This document shows positions 8,928 through 19,005 of a stretch of DNA of 64,000 bases, in pieces. The notes below the pieces were generated by a model. It did no database searches and was not told where the DNA came from. It saw only the letters and a list, made by a program, of their open reading frames with translations. The stretch lies in the NCBI RefSeq assembly GCF_000427295.1, contig NZ_ATNM01000134.1:50359-114358 (forward strand). Reading direction: 5' to 3'. Each line of letters begins with the position of its first letter. The first letter of the stretch is position 1. Source of the stretch: Cyclobacterium qasimii M12-11B (lineage in GTDB: Bacteria; Bacteroidota; Bacteroidia; Cytophagales; Cyclobacteriaceae). The position numbers and the translations under genes were made by a program.

Positions 8928-9419
8928 TTAAAATATATAACGGACCGAAAGCGCGAAATCATCTCCCCAAAATCCTCCACCATTGATCAGGTTAATCGCT
9001 GGTTTAAAGTCCAATGAAAAGTTGATAGGCAGGTCCTCCAAAACATAATCCAGACCTACAATTCCATCAATCCCGATTACAGTAGAACCTTTGTAATCAT
9101 TGTTTGCCCAATAAGGATTTCCCAAACCACTATTCCAGCTTCCTATGTGTGCACCACCACCATAAAACCATCCTAGTCCACTTACATCCTCAATGTCTCT
9201 ATGAATCTCATAAAGACCAGTAATTAACAAACCTCTCCATCGTGTATGTACTATACCTTCAAGCGCTACATCGTCCTTAATAAAATGTTTTACACTTAAC
9301 CCACTACTTGAACCAACACGCAAACCAACTGCAGTATTGTAATCTTGGGCTTTACTTTCATTCGAAATCGAAATAATCAGAATCATTGCCATCGCGGCAA
9401 ACATTGCTTTTTTCATCAT
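8928..9419 (-). CDS. Small outer-membrane beta-barrel protein
   Basis: 163 aa with a signal peptide (MKKAMFAAMAMILIISISNES, ending SKAQ). The mature part is built of alternating strands rich in Gly and aromatics (VGLRVGSSSGLSVKHFI; GLGWFYGGGAHIGSW), and the last residues LSVRYIF end in Phe, typical of outer-membrane barrels. The size suggests an 8-strand barrel. It is last in an operon with bshC and the folate enzyme (16 nt after the latter) and is followed by a strong terminator. The function is unknown and not obviously linked to its neighbours. Confidence 0.75.
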   Translation of the reverse strand: MMKKAMFAAMAMILIISISNESKAQDYNTAVGLRVGSSSGLSVKHFIKDDVALEGIVHTRWRGLLITGLYEIHRDIEDVSGLGWFYGGGAHIGSWNSGLGNPYWANNDYKGSTVIGIDGIVGLDYVLEDLPINFSLDFKPAINLINGGGFWGDDFALSVRYIF

Positions 9420-9435
9420 TGTAGTAGTTGTTTAA

Positions 9436-10020
9436 TTATTTTTTATTTAGGACGACCATCCCCTCCGGATATATACACCCATCCAATGGGACATCGTGAG
9501 ATTCATGAGGAATTTCTGTCTCCAACGGTGCCTTGAAAGACAATCCAATTTTCAACACTTCCGAACCAAGTTCCTTGAAATATTCATCGTAAAAACCCAG
9601 ACCGTAGCCTAATCGGTTCCCAGATGTATCTATTCCCAATAATGGAACGAATACCAAATCAATCAAATTGGTTTCCGTTACGAATTCTGCTGGAACTGGC
9701 ACAGGTATTCCCATTTTGTCATTGACATAAACTGTTTCAGCAGTCAACCTGACAGTGGCCATCTTTCGTGAACTGTGAACAGTTATAGAACTGTAAACTT
9801 GATAATCTAGTTGAAAAAGTCTTCGCAATAATGGTACCGTATTTATCTCCTGCAGTCTTTTTATGGGTAAAAAAAGATGAACATGCTTTACTTGAGGCAA
9901 TTGTTTCAGATACTCAAGACAATGCACAGTGATCATTTCTGAGCACTGCTCTCTTTCTTCAGCGCCTAATGCTTTGCGCTCATTCTTGAGTCGATTTCTT
10001 AGTATTTCTTTCGCTACCAT
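9436..10020 (-). CDS. 5-formyltetrahydrofolate cyclo-ligase
   Basis: 194 aa, the usual length for this family, which converts 5-formyl-THF to 5,10-methenyl-THF using ATP. Seen: the N-terminal KxxLRxRLKxERKAL-type helix, and near the C-terminus the nucleotide-binding GYGLGFYDEYF (variant of GxGxGYYDR) preceded by LVFVPLLGIDTSGNRLGYG. The start overlaps the end of bshC by 41 nt, implying translational coupling. The cytosolic one-carbon role is established for the family. The link to bacillithiol is only positional. Confidence 0.92.
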   Translation of the reverse strand: MVAKEILRNRLKNERKALGAEEREQCSEMITVHCLEYLKQLPQVKHVHLFLPIKRLQEINTVPLLRRLFQLDYQVYSSITVHSSRKMATVRLTAETVYVNDKMGIPVPVPAEFVTETNLIDLVFVPLLGIDTSGNRLGYGLGFYDEYFKELGSEVLKIGLSFKAPLETEIPHESHDVPLDGCIYPEGMVVLNKK

Positions 10021-11575
10021 TCTCCTTTAATAGGATAAAATTAAAGTCCAACGGATCAAAGGTATCAAAAAGCTCTTGTATAAAATCCGGGTTTCCTAAA
10101 TAGAATTCCAGAAAATTGATTTTTCGCTCTTGCAAGGTCCCTTTAGGAAAAAGTGTGCCTTTAATTTCATGTAATTGTCGGATCGCGATTGTGTTTTTCT
10201 TTTCCTCAGCTTTTCGAAACTTAGTCGCCACCTGGTCTAAAATTTTCTCATTACGCTTATGTGCCGCTCTTACAGCATAGCCTAAAGTAGCGTCCATTGA
10301 CAAAGATTTTTCCTCAAGCGTTTTAAAAATAGTCGCCAACTTATCTTTTTCTTCCTTTAATTCCAGGTCCTGACCGGCGTGTTCCTTGACATAAGTGATC
10401 CGTAAATCATCGATTGACATAAAGAGCTCCTTCTCTTTCAATCCTAGTTTTTCCATTTTTCGCTGAACAGGAACAGATAAGATCATTGCAAAATTCCTTG
10501 GCAGTAAAAAGGGGTAATCTACTGAATAATGTTTGAATACACTTTTCAATTGAAACCAATAGGCTACCTCTGCAGGGCCACCAAGGTAAGCCAGATTCGG
10601 CAAGATCACTTCTTGATACAGGGGGCGCATGACAACATTGGGACTGAAATTTTCAGGCTTCTCTTCGATAAGTAATGCCATTTCCTTTTCAGTCCATTCA
10701 TTTTTCCCATCATGCGTTTTAAACAAACCGTCTTCACAAATCAACCTTTCTCTTCTACCGCTTTCCATATAAAAGAAATTAATCTCTCTAGGGTAGATTT
10801 GAGTCGTATAACCAGCTTCTTCCAAAGCACTATTGCAATCCTTCACAAGGTTATTGGCCGTTGAGGCAAAGAGGTCATCTTTGATCACAGGAGCAAAGAT
10901 TTGCTTCAGTGCTTTTTCATTTGCGTCTAATATTACAAGGCCTTTGGCTGCAAACAAATGATGTACATATTTTCTAACGGCTTCCTTTAAAAACTTGCTT
11001 TCGGTATAGGCTGCCTTGAAAAAGTCAGGTAAAAAAGGCATCTCACCAAGTAACTTTTTCAAAGATTTATCCAATACAAACTCCCCAACTGCACCCGTTT
11101 GATCTGTATCCCATTGGTAATTCTTGCCCTCGAAATAAAAATGATTGATTTCTTCAAAATCATGGTCTTCACTTGCCATCCAGTATACTGGGACAAATTG
11201 GTATTCAGGATTTTCCTTTTGAAGCTTTTCTGCCAGCGCAATAGTAGATACAATCTTATATATAAAATAAGAAGGACCAGTCATTAAATTAAGCTGGTGA
11301 CCGGTGGTAACCGTAAAGGTATTGGGTTGTTTAAGCTTTTGAATGTTCGCCATGACTTCGGCACCTTCAAAGCCTTCATATTGCTGCTTCAAAACATTGA
11401 CAAGCGTATCTCTTTTCTCTTGCTCAAACGTTTTGTTTGCGATAGCTTGTTTAAAATTCCCCAAATTTGGAAACTCCTTATAGAACTGCTTTACTGATTC
11501 CTTGCTGTGAATATAGTCTAAAAAAAGTGATGAAAACAGGCCAGTACAGTCTGGGTCTAATGTGGATTTTAACAT
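9980..11575 (-). CDS. bshC: Bacillithiol biosynthesis cysteine-adding enzyme BshC
   Basis: 531 aa, as expected for BshC, which adds cysteine to glucosaminyl-malate in the last step of bacillithiol synthesis. Family features: TTGHQLNLMTGPSYFIYKI (about 93-111) in the Rossmann-like core, PVYWMASEDHDFEEINHF, and the PRNFAMILSVPVQRKMEKLG segment preceding a long coiled coil (about 385-480). First gene of the minus-strand operon bshC, cyclo-ligase, beta-barrel. A YpdA-like bacillithiol disulfide reductase at 59132-60102 supports use of bacillithiol as the low-molecular-weight thiol. No BshA or BshB is in this window. Confidence 0.93.
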   Translation of the reverse strand: MLKSTLDPDCTGLFSSLFLDYIHSKESVKQFYKEFPNLGNFKQAIANKTFEQEKRDTLVNVLKQQYEGFEGAEVMANIQKLKQPNTFTVTTGHQLNLMTGPSYFIYKIVSTIALAEKLQKENPEYQFVPVYWMASEDHDFEEINHFYFEGKNYQWDTDQTGAVGEFVLDKSLKKLLGEMPFLPDFFKAAYTESKFLKEAVRKYVHHLFAAKGLVILDANEKALKQIFAPVIKDDLFASTANNLVKDCNSALEEAGYTTQIYPREINFFYMESGRRERLICEDGLFKTHDGKNEWTEKEMALLIEEKPENFSPNVVMRPLYQEVILPNLAYLGGPAEVAYWFQLKSVFKHYSVDYPFLLPRNFAMILSVPVQRKMEKLGLKEKELFMSIDDLRITYVKEHAGQDLELKEEKDKLATIFKTLEEKSLSMDATLGYAVRAAHKRNEKILDQVATKFRKAEEKKNTIAIRQLHEIKGTLFPKGTLQERKINFLEFYLGNPDFIQELFDTFDPLDFNFILLKENGSERNTKKSTQE

Positions 11576-11634
11576 AAAAGGTGAAATTTCATTGTTGTTA
11601 AGGCAGCTATTGAATGCATTAAAACGGCTAAACA

Positions 11635-11662
11635 GTAGGTAAAGTTCAACAATTCTACCTAC
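11635..11662. promoter_or_regulatory. Inverted repeat between bshC and copA
   Basis: GTAGGTA (11635-11641) and TACCTAC (11656-11662) form a perfect 7-bp dyad with a 14-nt spacer, centred about 75 nt upstream of the bshC start and 110 nt upstream of copA. It could be an operator for either divergent gene; no regulator is encoded alongside. Confidence 0.3.
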
Positions 11663-11726
11663 AAATCAGGGAACAAGTTATACATTTTTTCAATAATTCT
11701 GTAACAACAATCCCCCAGCCAGTTCG

Positions 11727-11734
11727 TAATTTTG
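11727..11734 (+). promoter_or_regulatory. -7 element upstream of copA
   Basis: TAATTTTG matches TAnnTTTG and lies 22 nt before the ATG at 11757. The -33 match is poor. Confidence 0.45.
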
Positions 11735-11756
11735 ATGAATAATCAAGCATACTACC

Positions 11757-13955
11757 ATGAGCAAATCTATCGAAGTACCGATTTCCGGAATGAGCTGTGC
11801 AGCATGTGCCGTAAGTGTGGAATCCATGCTTAAAGAAACCAAAGGTATACAATCTGCCAGTGTCAACTATGCAACCCAGTCGGCCCTTATCACTCTTGAA
11901 AAAGAAGGACTGGACCTTACGGAAGCCAAAAAGAATATTCAATCGATCGGATACGATTTATTGATAGATATAAACAACCAGGAAGACCTGGATGCTATCA
12001 AAACAGCCGAATTGGCTCAATTGAAAAAGAACACCTTGTATTCAGGGCTTTTGGCTTTGCCTGTATTTCTGATTGGCATGATCTGGATGAATATCCCTTA
12101 TGCCAATGAAATCATGTGGGCACTGACCACACCCATTCTAGCAATATTTGGGAGGGCCTTTTTCATTAATGCCTACAAACAAACTAAGATCGGAAATGCC
12201 AATATGGACACCCTGGTAGCCCTGAGTACAGGCGTTGCTTATGTGTACAGTACCTTTAACACCTTTTTTCCCCATTGGTTGGAATCCAGAGGGATAACAC
12301 CCCATGTCTATTTTGAAGCTGCGGCAGTTATCATTTTCTTTATTCTTCTAGGCAGATTAATGGAATCCAGGGCTAAAGCAGGTACTTCAGAAGCCTTAAA
12401 AAACTTAATAGGCCTTCAGCCCACCGACCTAACCGTGGTTCGTGACGGTGAATCAATCAAAATGGCTGTTGCCGATGTGCTACCCGGCGAGACAATTCTC
12501 GTAAAACCAGGTCAGAAAATACCATTGGATGGTACACTTAGCCAGGGACAGTCTTTTGTGGACGAGAGCATGCTTACCGGAGAACCAATAGCCATAGAAA
12601 AAAGTATTGGAGACACTGTTTACGCAGGCACAATCAATCAGGCAGGAAGCTTTCAATTTAAATCAAATAAAAGTAACGAAGAAACATTACTTTCAAGCAT
12701 CATCGCCCGGGTGAAACAAGCTCAGGGATCTAAAGCACCTATACAAAAAACGGTAGATAAGGTGACGGCTATCTTTGTGCCTTCAGTATTGGCCATTGCT
12801 GTGGTTACTTTTATTGTTTGGTCTTTTAGTGGAACGGATGATGCCGTTTTGAGAGGAATGCTTTCTGCCATTACAGTATTGGTCATCGCATGTCCTTGTG
12901 CCCTTGGCCTTGCCACTCCAACGGCGATTATGGTAGGGATCGGCAAGGCTGCTTCAAAGGGAATCCTAATAAAAGATGCCGAAAGTCTGGAAATAGGTAA
13001 AAAGATTGACACCCTGATTATGGATAAAACCGGTACAATCACTGAAGGAAAACCAGGCGTTAAAAAAGTACTTTGGAAAACTGACTTGGATTATAAACCA
13101 ATGGTATCTGTTTTCTGTGCTTTGGAAGAAAAAAGTGAGCATCCTTTGGCTGCAGCAATCACCGAACATTTCGCACAAGAGAAATCACCAGTTGAATTAT
13201 TGGACTTTGACAGCCTTACAGGGAAAGGAGTAACGGGCAAATACGATGGTAAACAATACTTCATCGGGAATTTAAAATGGCTCCGATCAATGGATATCGT
13301 AATCGATGAAACCCTGTCTCAAGCTGCAGACAAAATGCTGAACATTGGAGACATTGTGGTTTACCTGGCAGAAGAAAAACAGCTTGTAGGGATTATTGGC
13401 ATTGCGGATAAAATCAGAGAAACTTCAAAAACAGCCATAGCGAAATTACAAAAAATGGGCATTTCGGTGCACATGCTTACAGGAGACCAGGAGAAAACGG
13501 CTGCAGCTATTGCAGAAAAAGTAGGCATTACTCATTTCCAAAGTGGGATGTTGCCCCAGGACAAAGGGGAATACATAAAAAAATTACAGCAGAAAGGGCA
13601 TAAGGTAGCCATGACAGGTGATGGGATCAATGATAGCGAGGCGCTTGTTTTAGCTGACTTGGGGATAGCCATGGGAGCGGGAACAGACATTGCCATGGAA
13701 ACAGCCCAGGTTACGCTGATGCATTCAGATCTTATGGCCATACCGGAATTATTAAAATTGAGTAAAAACACGGTCGCCACTATTAGACAAAACTTATTTT
13801 GGGCCTTCATTTACAACATCATTGGTATTCCAATAGCCGCTGGTATATTGTATCCCATATCTGGCTTTCTATTGAACCCCATGATCGCTGGTTCAGCGAT
13901 GGCCTTGAGCTCCTTGTCAGTAGTTGGAAATAGTCTCAGACTAAAATACACCTAG
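11757..13955 (+). CDS. copA: Copper-translocating P-type ATPase (CopA-like)
   Basis: 732 aa. One N-terminal heavy-metal-associated domain with [10 protein letters not shown] (Cys13, Cys16) is followed by membrane helices from about residue 87. The ion-channel motif CPC (about 379-381, in [14 protein letters not shown]) is typical of Cu(I) P1B-1 pumps. Then come DKTGT with phosphorylated Asp (about 423), the HP motif (SEHPLAAAI), GDGIND (about 621) and two final helices. It exports Cu(I) from the cytosol to the periplasm using ATP. Its downstream neighbour is a small HMA chaperone, fitting a copper homeostasis pair. Length is normal for single-HMA CopA proteins. Silver transport is also possible. 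Confidence 0.92.
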   Translation: MSKSIEVPISGMSCAACAVSVESMLKETKGIQSASVNYATQSALITLEKEGLDLTEAKKNIQSIGYDLLIDINNQEDLDAIKTAELAQLKKNTLYSGLLALPVFLIGMIWMNIPYANEIMWALTTPILAIFGRAFFINAYKQTKIGNANMDTLVALSTGVAYVYSTFNTFFPHWLESRGITPHVYFEAAAVIIFFILLGRLMESRAKAGTSEALKNLIGLQPTDLTVVRDGESIKMAVADVLPGETILVKPGQKIPLDGTLSQGQSFVDESMLTGEPIAIEKSIGDTVYAGTINQAGSFQFKSNKSNEETLLSSIIARVKQAQGSKAPIQKTVDKVTAIFVPSVLAIAVVTFIVWSFSGTDDAVLRGMLSAITVLVIACPCALGLATPTAIMVGIGKAASKGILIKDAESLEIGKKIDTLIMDKTGTITEGKPGVKKVLWKTDLDYKPMVSVFCALEEKSEHPLAAAITEHFAQEKSPVELLDFDSLTGKGVTGKYDGKQYFIGNLKWLRSMDIVIDETLSQAADKMLNIGDIVVYLAEEKQLVGIIGIADKIRETSKTAIAKLQKMGISVHMLTGDQEKTAAAIAEKVGITHFQSGMLPQDKGEYIKKLQQKGHKVAMTGDGINDSEALVLADLGIAMGAGTDIAMETAQVTLMHSDLMAIPELLKLSKNTVATIRQNLFWAFIYNIIGIPIAAGILYPISGFLLNPMIAGSAMALSSLSVVGNSLRLKYT

Positions 13956-14074
13956 ACCTTTTGAAAACGAAAAGAATTCCTTAGACTTACTACTTTGATA
14001 GAAATAATGGTAGCAAATAATAACATTGGCTTGTTATCATTTAAAGCAAACATATAAAACTAATCCAATCAAAA

Positions 14075-14281
14075 ATGGCACAACAAATCAAACTCAAAAC
14101 CAACGTAAAATGTGGCGCATGTGTAACGGCCATCACTCCGGCAATGAACGCTTTAAATGCAAGCCATTGGGAAGTAGACTTAAAGTCACCCGACAGAATA
14201 CTGACCGTAGAAGGAGAAACAGCTGCTGCAGAAATCATGGCTGCACTAGAAAAATCCGGTTATAAGGGCGAATCTATTTAA
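14075..14281 (+). CDS. Heavy-metal-associated domain chaperone (CopZ-like)
   Basis: 68 aa, a single HMA ferredoxin-like domain. The metal motif KCGACVTAI supplies the two cysteines, and the beta-alpha-beta pattern ends with EIMAALEKSGYKGE. It lies 119 nt after copA on the same strand and probably hands Cu(I) to CopA's HMA domain. The motif is CGAC rather than the common MxCxxC, with Lys in place of Met before the first Cys, a variation often seen in Bacteroidota homologues. Confidence 0.85.
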   Translation: MAQQIKLKTNVKCGACVTAITPAMNALNASHWEVDLKSPDRILTVEGETAAAEIMAALEKSGYKGESI

Positions 14282-14313
14282 ATGAAAGAAGGTAGGATAG
14301 GTATAAATTTTAT

Positions 14314-14321
14314 TACTTTTG
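14314..14321 (+). promoter_or_regulatory. -7 element upstream of the M16 protease gene
   Basis: TACTTTTG matches TAnnTTTG and ends 10 nt before the ATG at 14332, predicting a very short leader. No clear -33 element. Confidence 0.4.
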
Positions 14322-14331
14322 CCTCAATTCT

Positions 14332-15575
14332 ATGATTAAACACAAATCTTTTATTCTGGACAATGGACTTCAAGTTTTGGTCCATGAGGACCATTCTTCA
14401 GAAATGGCTGTTGTCAATCTCTTGTACAAGGTAGGCTCAAGAAATGAAGTTGCTGGTAAAACGGGGCTGGCCCATTACTTCGAACACCTTATGTTTTCGG
14501 GTACTAAGCACATCCCTGAATTTGACAGTGCAATAGAGCGGGTTGGCGGTGAATGCAATGCCTTTACCAATACCGACATCACCAACTTTTACATTACCCT
14601 GCCAGCAATCAATCTGGACACAGCACTTTGGTTGGAGGCTGACCGAATGCAGTTCCTCAACCTTAAGGAAAAACCAATTAATACTCAGAAACAGGTTGTT
14701 ATCGAAGAGTTCAAACAACGCTACCTGAATCAGCCTTATGGAGATGCCATGCATCATGTCAGGCAATTGGCTTTTACCAAACATCCTTACCGTTGGCCAA
14801 CCATCGGTGAAAAAATTGAGGACATCGAGAAATTTGACAGGGATGAATTATTGGCTTTCTATGAGCAAAATTACGCTCCGAATAATGCCGTTCTCTGTAT
14901 TGCAGGTAAAGTAAACTTCGAAGAAGTAAAAGCCAGGGTTCATTATTGGTTCGATGAAATCCCCAAAGGAAAACTCAAAGCAAAATCCATTATTACTGAG
15001 CCAATCCAAGATGGGATAAGGCGCAAGCAAGTATTCTCTAATATACCTACAGAGGCATTGTACAAGGTATACAAGATACCAGGAAGACTTGAAAACAATT
15101 ACCTGACTTGCGACCTGATTTCAGACGTTTTAGGATTTGGAAGATCGGCCTATCTGGAGCAAAAACTGATTAAAAACTCCTCTTTATTTGCCAATTGCCA
15201 GTCATACGTCTTGGGGAATATTGACCCAGGGCTATTGATCATTACTGGAAAAATGGAAAAAGGGATCACAGCAGAGGAAGCAGAAGCCGAGCTGGACAGC
15301 ACTTTGGAAATCTTTAAAGAAGTCCCAATTGCGCAGCAAAACCTTCAGAAAATAAAAACCAAGCTGAAGCAATGCAAACCTACGAATCAGTATCCTTACT
15401 AGGAAGAGCAATGAAACTTGCTTACTATGCCTACTTGGGAGATACGCAACTGATGAAAAAGGAGTTCGAGCGAAAAATGGCTATTTCTGTAGAAGAAATT
15501 CAACAGGCAACTAGTACCTACCTCAATCAGGACCTTGCTTCGGTAATTTATTATAAATGCTCACCTAAAAATTGA
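14332..15575 (+). pseudogene. M16 family zinc protease, frameshifted as read
   Basis: The N-terminal frame (14332-15402) carries the inverted zinc motif HYFEH (about 48-52) in TGLAHYFEHLMFSGT and the downstream glutamate region, typical of the pitrilysin/insulinase fold. It loses its frame near 15362; the expected continuation (AEAMQTYESVSLLGRAMKLA, to SVIYYKCSPKN) is in the next frame and ends at 15575. One missing A in KTK-AEA restores a protein of about 414 aa, normal for single-domain M16 peptidases. The remainder is well conserved, so a one-base sequencing error is likely. It is probably a cytosolic or periplasmic peptidase; no signal peptide is seen in this start. Confidence 0.88.
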
Positions 15576-15610
15576 TCCATTTAATTGATAAAACATTAAC
15601 ACATTAAATT

Positions 15611-16090
15611 ATGAGCGGATTTCGCATAGGATTCGGATATGATGTTCACCAGTTAAAAGAAGGTGAAGAATTTTGGTTAGGTGGAATAATAATCCCACAT
15701 AGCAAGGGAGCTGTAGGACATTCTGATGCTGATGTGCTAATACATGTCATTTGTGACGCCCTTTTAGGAGCTGCCAACTTAAGGGATATTGGTTATCATT
15801 TTTCTGATCAGGACCCTCAATTTAAAGGAATTGACAGTAAAATATTGTTAAAACAAGTGATGGATTTAACAAAAGAAAATGGCTACCAGATAGGAAACCT
15901 GGACGTCACCATCTGCCTGCAACAACCTAAAATTAATCCGCACATCCCTGCCATGAAAACCTGCCTCGCTGAAGTGATGCAAATCGAGGAAAACAAATTG
16001 TCTTTAAAGGCAACTACCACTGAACGCTTAGGGTTTGTAGGACGTGAAGAAGGTGTTTCTGCTTATTGTGTAGCCTTGATTCACTCATAA
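15611..16090 (+). CDS. ispF: 2-C-methyl-D-erythritol 2,4-cyclodiphosphate synthase
   Basis: 159 aa, normal for IspF, which makes ME-cPP in the non-mevalonate isoprenoid pathway. Seen: GFGYDVHQL with the zinc ligands Asp11 and His13, the GHSDADVLIHVICDALLGAA signature near residue 37 with the third zinc ligand His, and the C-terminal TTTERLGFVGREEGV motif. It acts as a cytosolic trimer. Downstream genes follow closely (mnmD starts 12 nt later), so it heads or joins a short housekeeping operon. Confidence 0.95.
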   Translation: MSGFRIGFGYDVHQLKEGEEFWLGGIIIPHSKGAVGHSDADVLIHVICDALLGAANLRDIGYHFSDQDPQFKGIDSKILLKQVMDLTKENGYQIGNLDVTICLQQPKINPHIPAMKTCLAEVMQIEENKLSLKATTTERLGFVGREEGVSAYCVALIHS

Positions 16091-16102
16091 TAATACCCTA
16101 AC

Positions 16103-16795
16103 ATGGAAAAACAAGCCCCCAGAATAATCACAACAGAAGACGGATCTCACTCTGTCTATCTTCCTGAAATCAATGAAAGTTACCATTCTTCAGATGGCGC
16201 TTTCAAAGAATCCATTCATGTGTACTTATTGTATGGACTGGAGGCTTGGTATGCAAGAAATCGAGGGAAATTCCCCATCAGAATCTTTGAAGTGGGTTTT
16301 GGTACCGGGCTCAATGCATGGCTGACACTAATCTGGGCGGAGCAAAATCAGGTACCTGTATTGTATCATACTATCGAACCTTACCCTCTTGAAAAAGACA
16401 TTTATGAAGCATTGAATTTCACCCAAATGGATGAAACGCTAACCCATTTTAATGGTTATTTTAAGCGCCTTCACCAAATGGACTGGGACAAAGGAATGCC
16501 AATGACGGACTATTTCAATATTAAAAAAGAGAAAACCACCCTGCAAGAGGTACAACTTTACCCCACAGACCTCGTGTTTTTTGATGCTTTTTCGCCAAAA
16601 AAACAACCAGAATTATGGGAAATGGACGTTTTGGAAAAAATTGAGGACAGTATGAATCCATCTGCAGCTTTCGTTACTTATTGCGCTGCTGCCAACCTCA
16701 AAAAGAACCTGGGGGCACTTAACCTTAGTTTGGACGAGGTGCCTGGTCCCCTGGGAAAGAAAGAAATGACCAGGGCATGGAAAAAAAGCAAATAA
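16103..16795 (+). CDS. mnmD: tRNA (mnm5s2U34)-methyltransferase, MnmC methyltransferase-domain type
   Basis: 230 aa, matching the stand-alone methyltransferase domain of MnmC without its FAD oxidase half. The SAM-binding EVGFGTGLNAWLT (about 55-67) and the catalytic-region DLVFFDAFSPKKQPELW (about 154-170) are characteristic. It would complete the wobble-uridine modification mnm5s2U34 in tRNAs. The start lies 12 nt after ispF, and its end overlaps the next gene by 19 nt. The family assignment is clear; the exact substrate is inferred. Confidence 0.88.
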   Translation: MEKQAPRIITTEDGSHSVYLPEINESYHSSDGAFKESIHVYLLYGLEAWYARNRGKFPIRIFEVGFGTGLNAWLTLIWAEQNQVPVLYHTIEPYPLEKDIYEALNFTQMDETLTHFNGYFKRLHQMDWDKGMPMTDYFNIKKEKTTLQEVQLYPTDLVFFDAFSPKKQPELWEMDVLEKIEDSMNPSAAFVTYCAAANLKKNLGALNLSLDEVPGPLGKKEMTRAWKKSK

Positions 16796-17316
16796 ACCGG
16801 GCAATCAAGCCCCTATTATATTTTTTATTCTTCACTGTTTTCTTTGGTTGCAAGCCCAAGGGAGAACAAGCTCCCCCCATAAACAATGGTGCTTTAGGCG
16901 ATTTAAAACCAACCATTACACCTGAAGCACCAACAGAAGGCTTTTACACTTTAGTAAAAGGGGACAGCAGCATCCAAACCATATATATGGATGGCAAACG
17001 CTACTTTGAGCGTTTGTCAATTGAAGGCGAGCAGGTATACAACCACCTGTATCCGGAGATAAGTGATTCCTTTCTCTTTGAGGACAAATATTACCTGAAA
17101 TTAAGCTATCCAATTCCATTCAGCGGTACAATCAAAACAACGATCCCTGAATCCCCCGATTATGTGCTCACCCCGATAGGTGAAGACATTCTACAAGTCG
17201 TGGTTTACAATGCCCTTGATCTTAAAGTCATCAATTTCAACTTCGACTATATCCCTTCCGAGAAGGACAGCTTGATCAGTTCAACCTATCCTTTTAAATA
17301 TGTGGTTTATAATTAA
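16777..17316 (+). CDS. Lipoprotein of unknown function
   Basis: 179 aa. A basic N-terminus, the hydrophobic stretch LLYFLFFTVFFGC and a lipobox cysteine near residue 25 predict a lipoprotein. The mature part begins with a low-complexity Pro/Gly/Asn region and continues as beta-rich sequence (FYTLVKGDSSIQTIYMDGKR). No domain is recognised. It overlaps mnmD by 19 nt, which suggests translational coupling to the ispF-mnmD group. The start could also be a later codon, but this ATG gives the only complete signal sequence. Confidence 0.65.
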   Translation: MEKKQINRAIKPLLYFLFFTVFFGCKPKGEQAPPINNGALGDLKPTITPEAPTEGFYTLVKGDSSIQTIYMDGKRYFERLSIEGEQVYNHLYPEISDSFLFEDKYYLKLSYPIPFSGTIKTTIPESPDYVLTPIGEDILQVVVYNALDLKVINFNFDYIPSEKDSLISSTYPFKYVVYN

Positions 17317-17700
17317 AGGCCAAGTAGCAGTGGGAATTTGAAAGATTTTATTCGGGCAGTCTTCGTTTTATAAATCAAATTGGTTAATATTAATAGGTCA
17401 TATTATTATTAACCCAAATCTAAAAACATTGATAAGGCCCGTTATGTAACTGATCTGTAGTTCACGATTGTAGCAGTATCACCAGAATCATGTTGTGCCC
17501 CTGGTTTTCACCAAGGGCCTGAATCCATTTCCACATAAAAATAACTCCTTCTAGGGTATTCGGATATAAAATCTCCCTGTCAACATTAGGAAGGAAAGCT
17601 ATGTTCAGCAATAAGGAGATACGGAATGGTGCACCAGGCTTTACTACCTTTTAACAGGCAGTTTCATTCAAAATTTACAAGGAATGACAAATTAAAAAAG
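17317..17700. other. Intergenic stretch, one weak hairpin
   Basis: No gene was found. GCCCCTGGT / ACCAAGGGC (about 17506-17527) forms an imperfect hairpin; read on the minus strand its loop region is GGTGAAAACC, a sequence also present in the repeat region near 63810. Confidence 0.4.
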
Positions 17701-17753
17701 ATGAAAAACATTCTTAAAATTCAGGCAAGCACGATTTTATTTTTCTCGCAATA

Positions 17754-18905
17754 ATGCCTATTCAAGCCCAATCAATCCCCTTCGCTAATCCTATGGATGT
17801 CAGTGCTGGCTCAGTTTCTGGGGTAAGTGCATTGGATGTTGCTGATTTGAATGGAGATGGACGAATGGATGTAGTCGTGCTAGAAGGAGGTGTTCACGCT
17901 GAAGGCCGTTTTACCCTGGCCTGGTTTGAACAAACTAAAAAAGGGGATTGGGAAAAACATGATTTCAATATCCCTGTGGCATTTGATGATTTCATTGGCT
18001 CCGCGCGATGCGCAGACATGGACAATGACGGAGATATTGATTTGATTTTTAGCAATGATGGCCATGCCACTGGCCCTATTAATGTTTACTTTCTAAAGAA
18101 CCCAGGCAAAAGAAAGGTTTACAAACAGTGGGAGCATTCTCTGATATCAAGCATTGATGGCTTCCATGCCAATGACATGCGATTGGCAGACATGGATCTT
18201 AATGGTAAAAAAGATGTAGTAATCCGTCATAAAAATCCGGAATCTTTAAAGATCATTTTCCAGAATGAAAAAAAAGACTGGCAAACCAAGACAGTCTATG
18301 AGGGCCAGGCAGGAGAGGGACTAGCCGTTGGTGACATCAACTCGGATGGAATACCCGACATCACCATGACTGGACATTGGTTTAAAGCACCTAAAGACCC
18401 TAAAAACGGCCAATTTATAAGATTTGACATAGAGGCAGGCTTCAAGGAAGTGAATAAGGCCACCAAAGAAGAAGTTGGTGACATTAATAATGATGGCAGA
18501 CCCGATGTTTTATTATCGCCTGCTGAACATTTTAAGAAATACGGAGGTGACAATTACGATCTTGCTTGGTATGAATGTCCAGAAAATCCAGAAGCAGTAA
18601 CCGAATGGAAAAAGCATGTCGTCAAATCAGATTATAACAAGGCCCATTGTGCAAAACTTGCTGATATGGACAATGATGGGGATTTGGACATCATCTCTGC
18701 AGTGGCTTGGGACAATCGGGAAATCAGGATATTTATCAATGAAAATGGTGTGTTTAAAGAATCCATTTTAGTGGCCGAAGGGAAAGGCATTTACTCAGGG
18801 GCAATAGCAGACATGGATGGGGATGGAGATTTAGACATTGTTGGAGAGGATAAGTACGCTACTGATGCTAAACCCTGGTTGTTTCGAAATTTGCTAATAA
18901 AATAA
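17754..18905 (+). CDS. VCBS/FG-GAP repeat exported protein
   Basis: 383 aa as read from ATG 17754. It contains several FG-GAP/VCBS beta-propeller blades marked by calcium-loop motifs (DLNGDGRMDVVVLEGG, DMDNDGDIDLIF, DINSDGIPDITMTG, DINNDGRPDVLLSP, DMDNDGDLDIIS, DMDGDGDLDIVG). The true start is probably ATG 17701: MKNILKIQASTILFFS encodes a signal peptide core that is out of frame with the rest by one base. One missing G near 17749 would give FSAIMPIQAQ and a proper cleavage site. These propellers are usually periplasmic or surface proteins; this one may bind or process sugars together with the Tat-exported TIM-barrel protein downstream (inferred). Confidence 0.8.
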   Translation: MPIQAQSIPFANPMDVSAGSVSGVSALDVADLNGDGRMDVVVLEGGVHAEGRFTLAWFEQTKKGDWEKHDFNIPVAFDDFIGSARCADMDNDGDIDLIFSNDGHATGPINVYFLKNPGKRKVYKQWEHSLISSIDGFHANDMRLADMDLNGKKDVVIRHKNPESLKIIFQNEKKDWQTKTVYEGQAGEGLAVGDINSDGIPDITMTGHWFKAPKDPKNGQFIRFDIEAGFKEVNKATKEEVGDINNDGRPDVLLSPAEHFKKYGGDNYDLAWYECPENPEAVTEWKKHVVKSDYNKAHCAKLADMDNDGDLDIISAVAWDNREIRIFINENGVFKESILVAEGKGIYSGAIADMDGDGDLDIVGEDKYATDAKPWLFRNLLIK

Positions 18906-19005
18906 CCCCCGATCACCATCTTAGCAAAACCGTAAACTCAGCTTATAAGATCACTGTACTGCTTATTCTAAAAATGCTTCTATCTATTGCTTAATGAATT
19001 CAACC

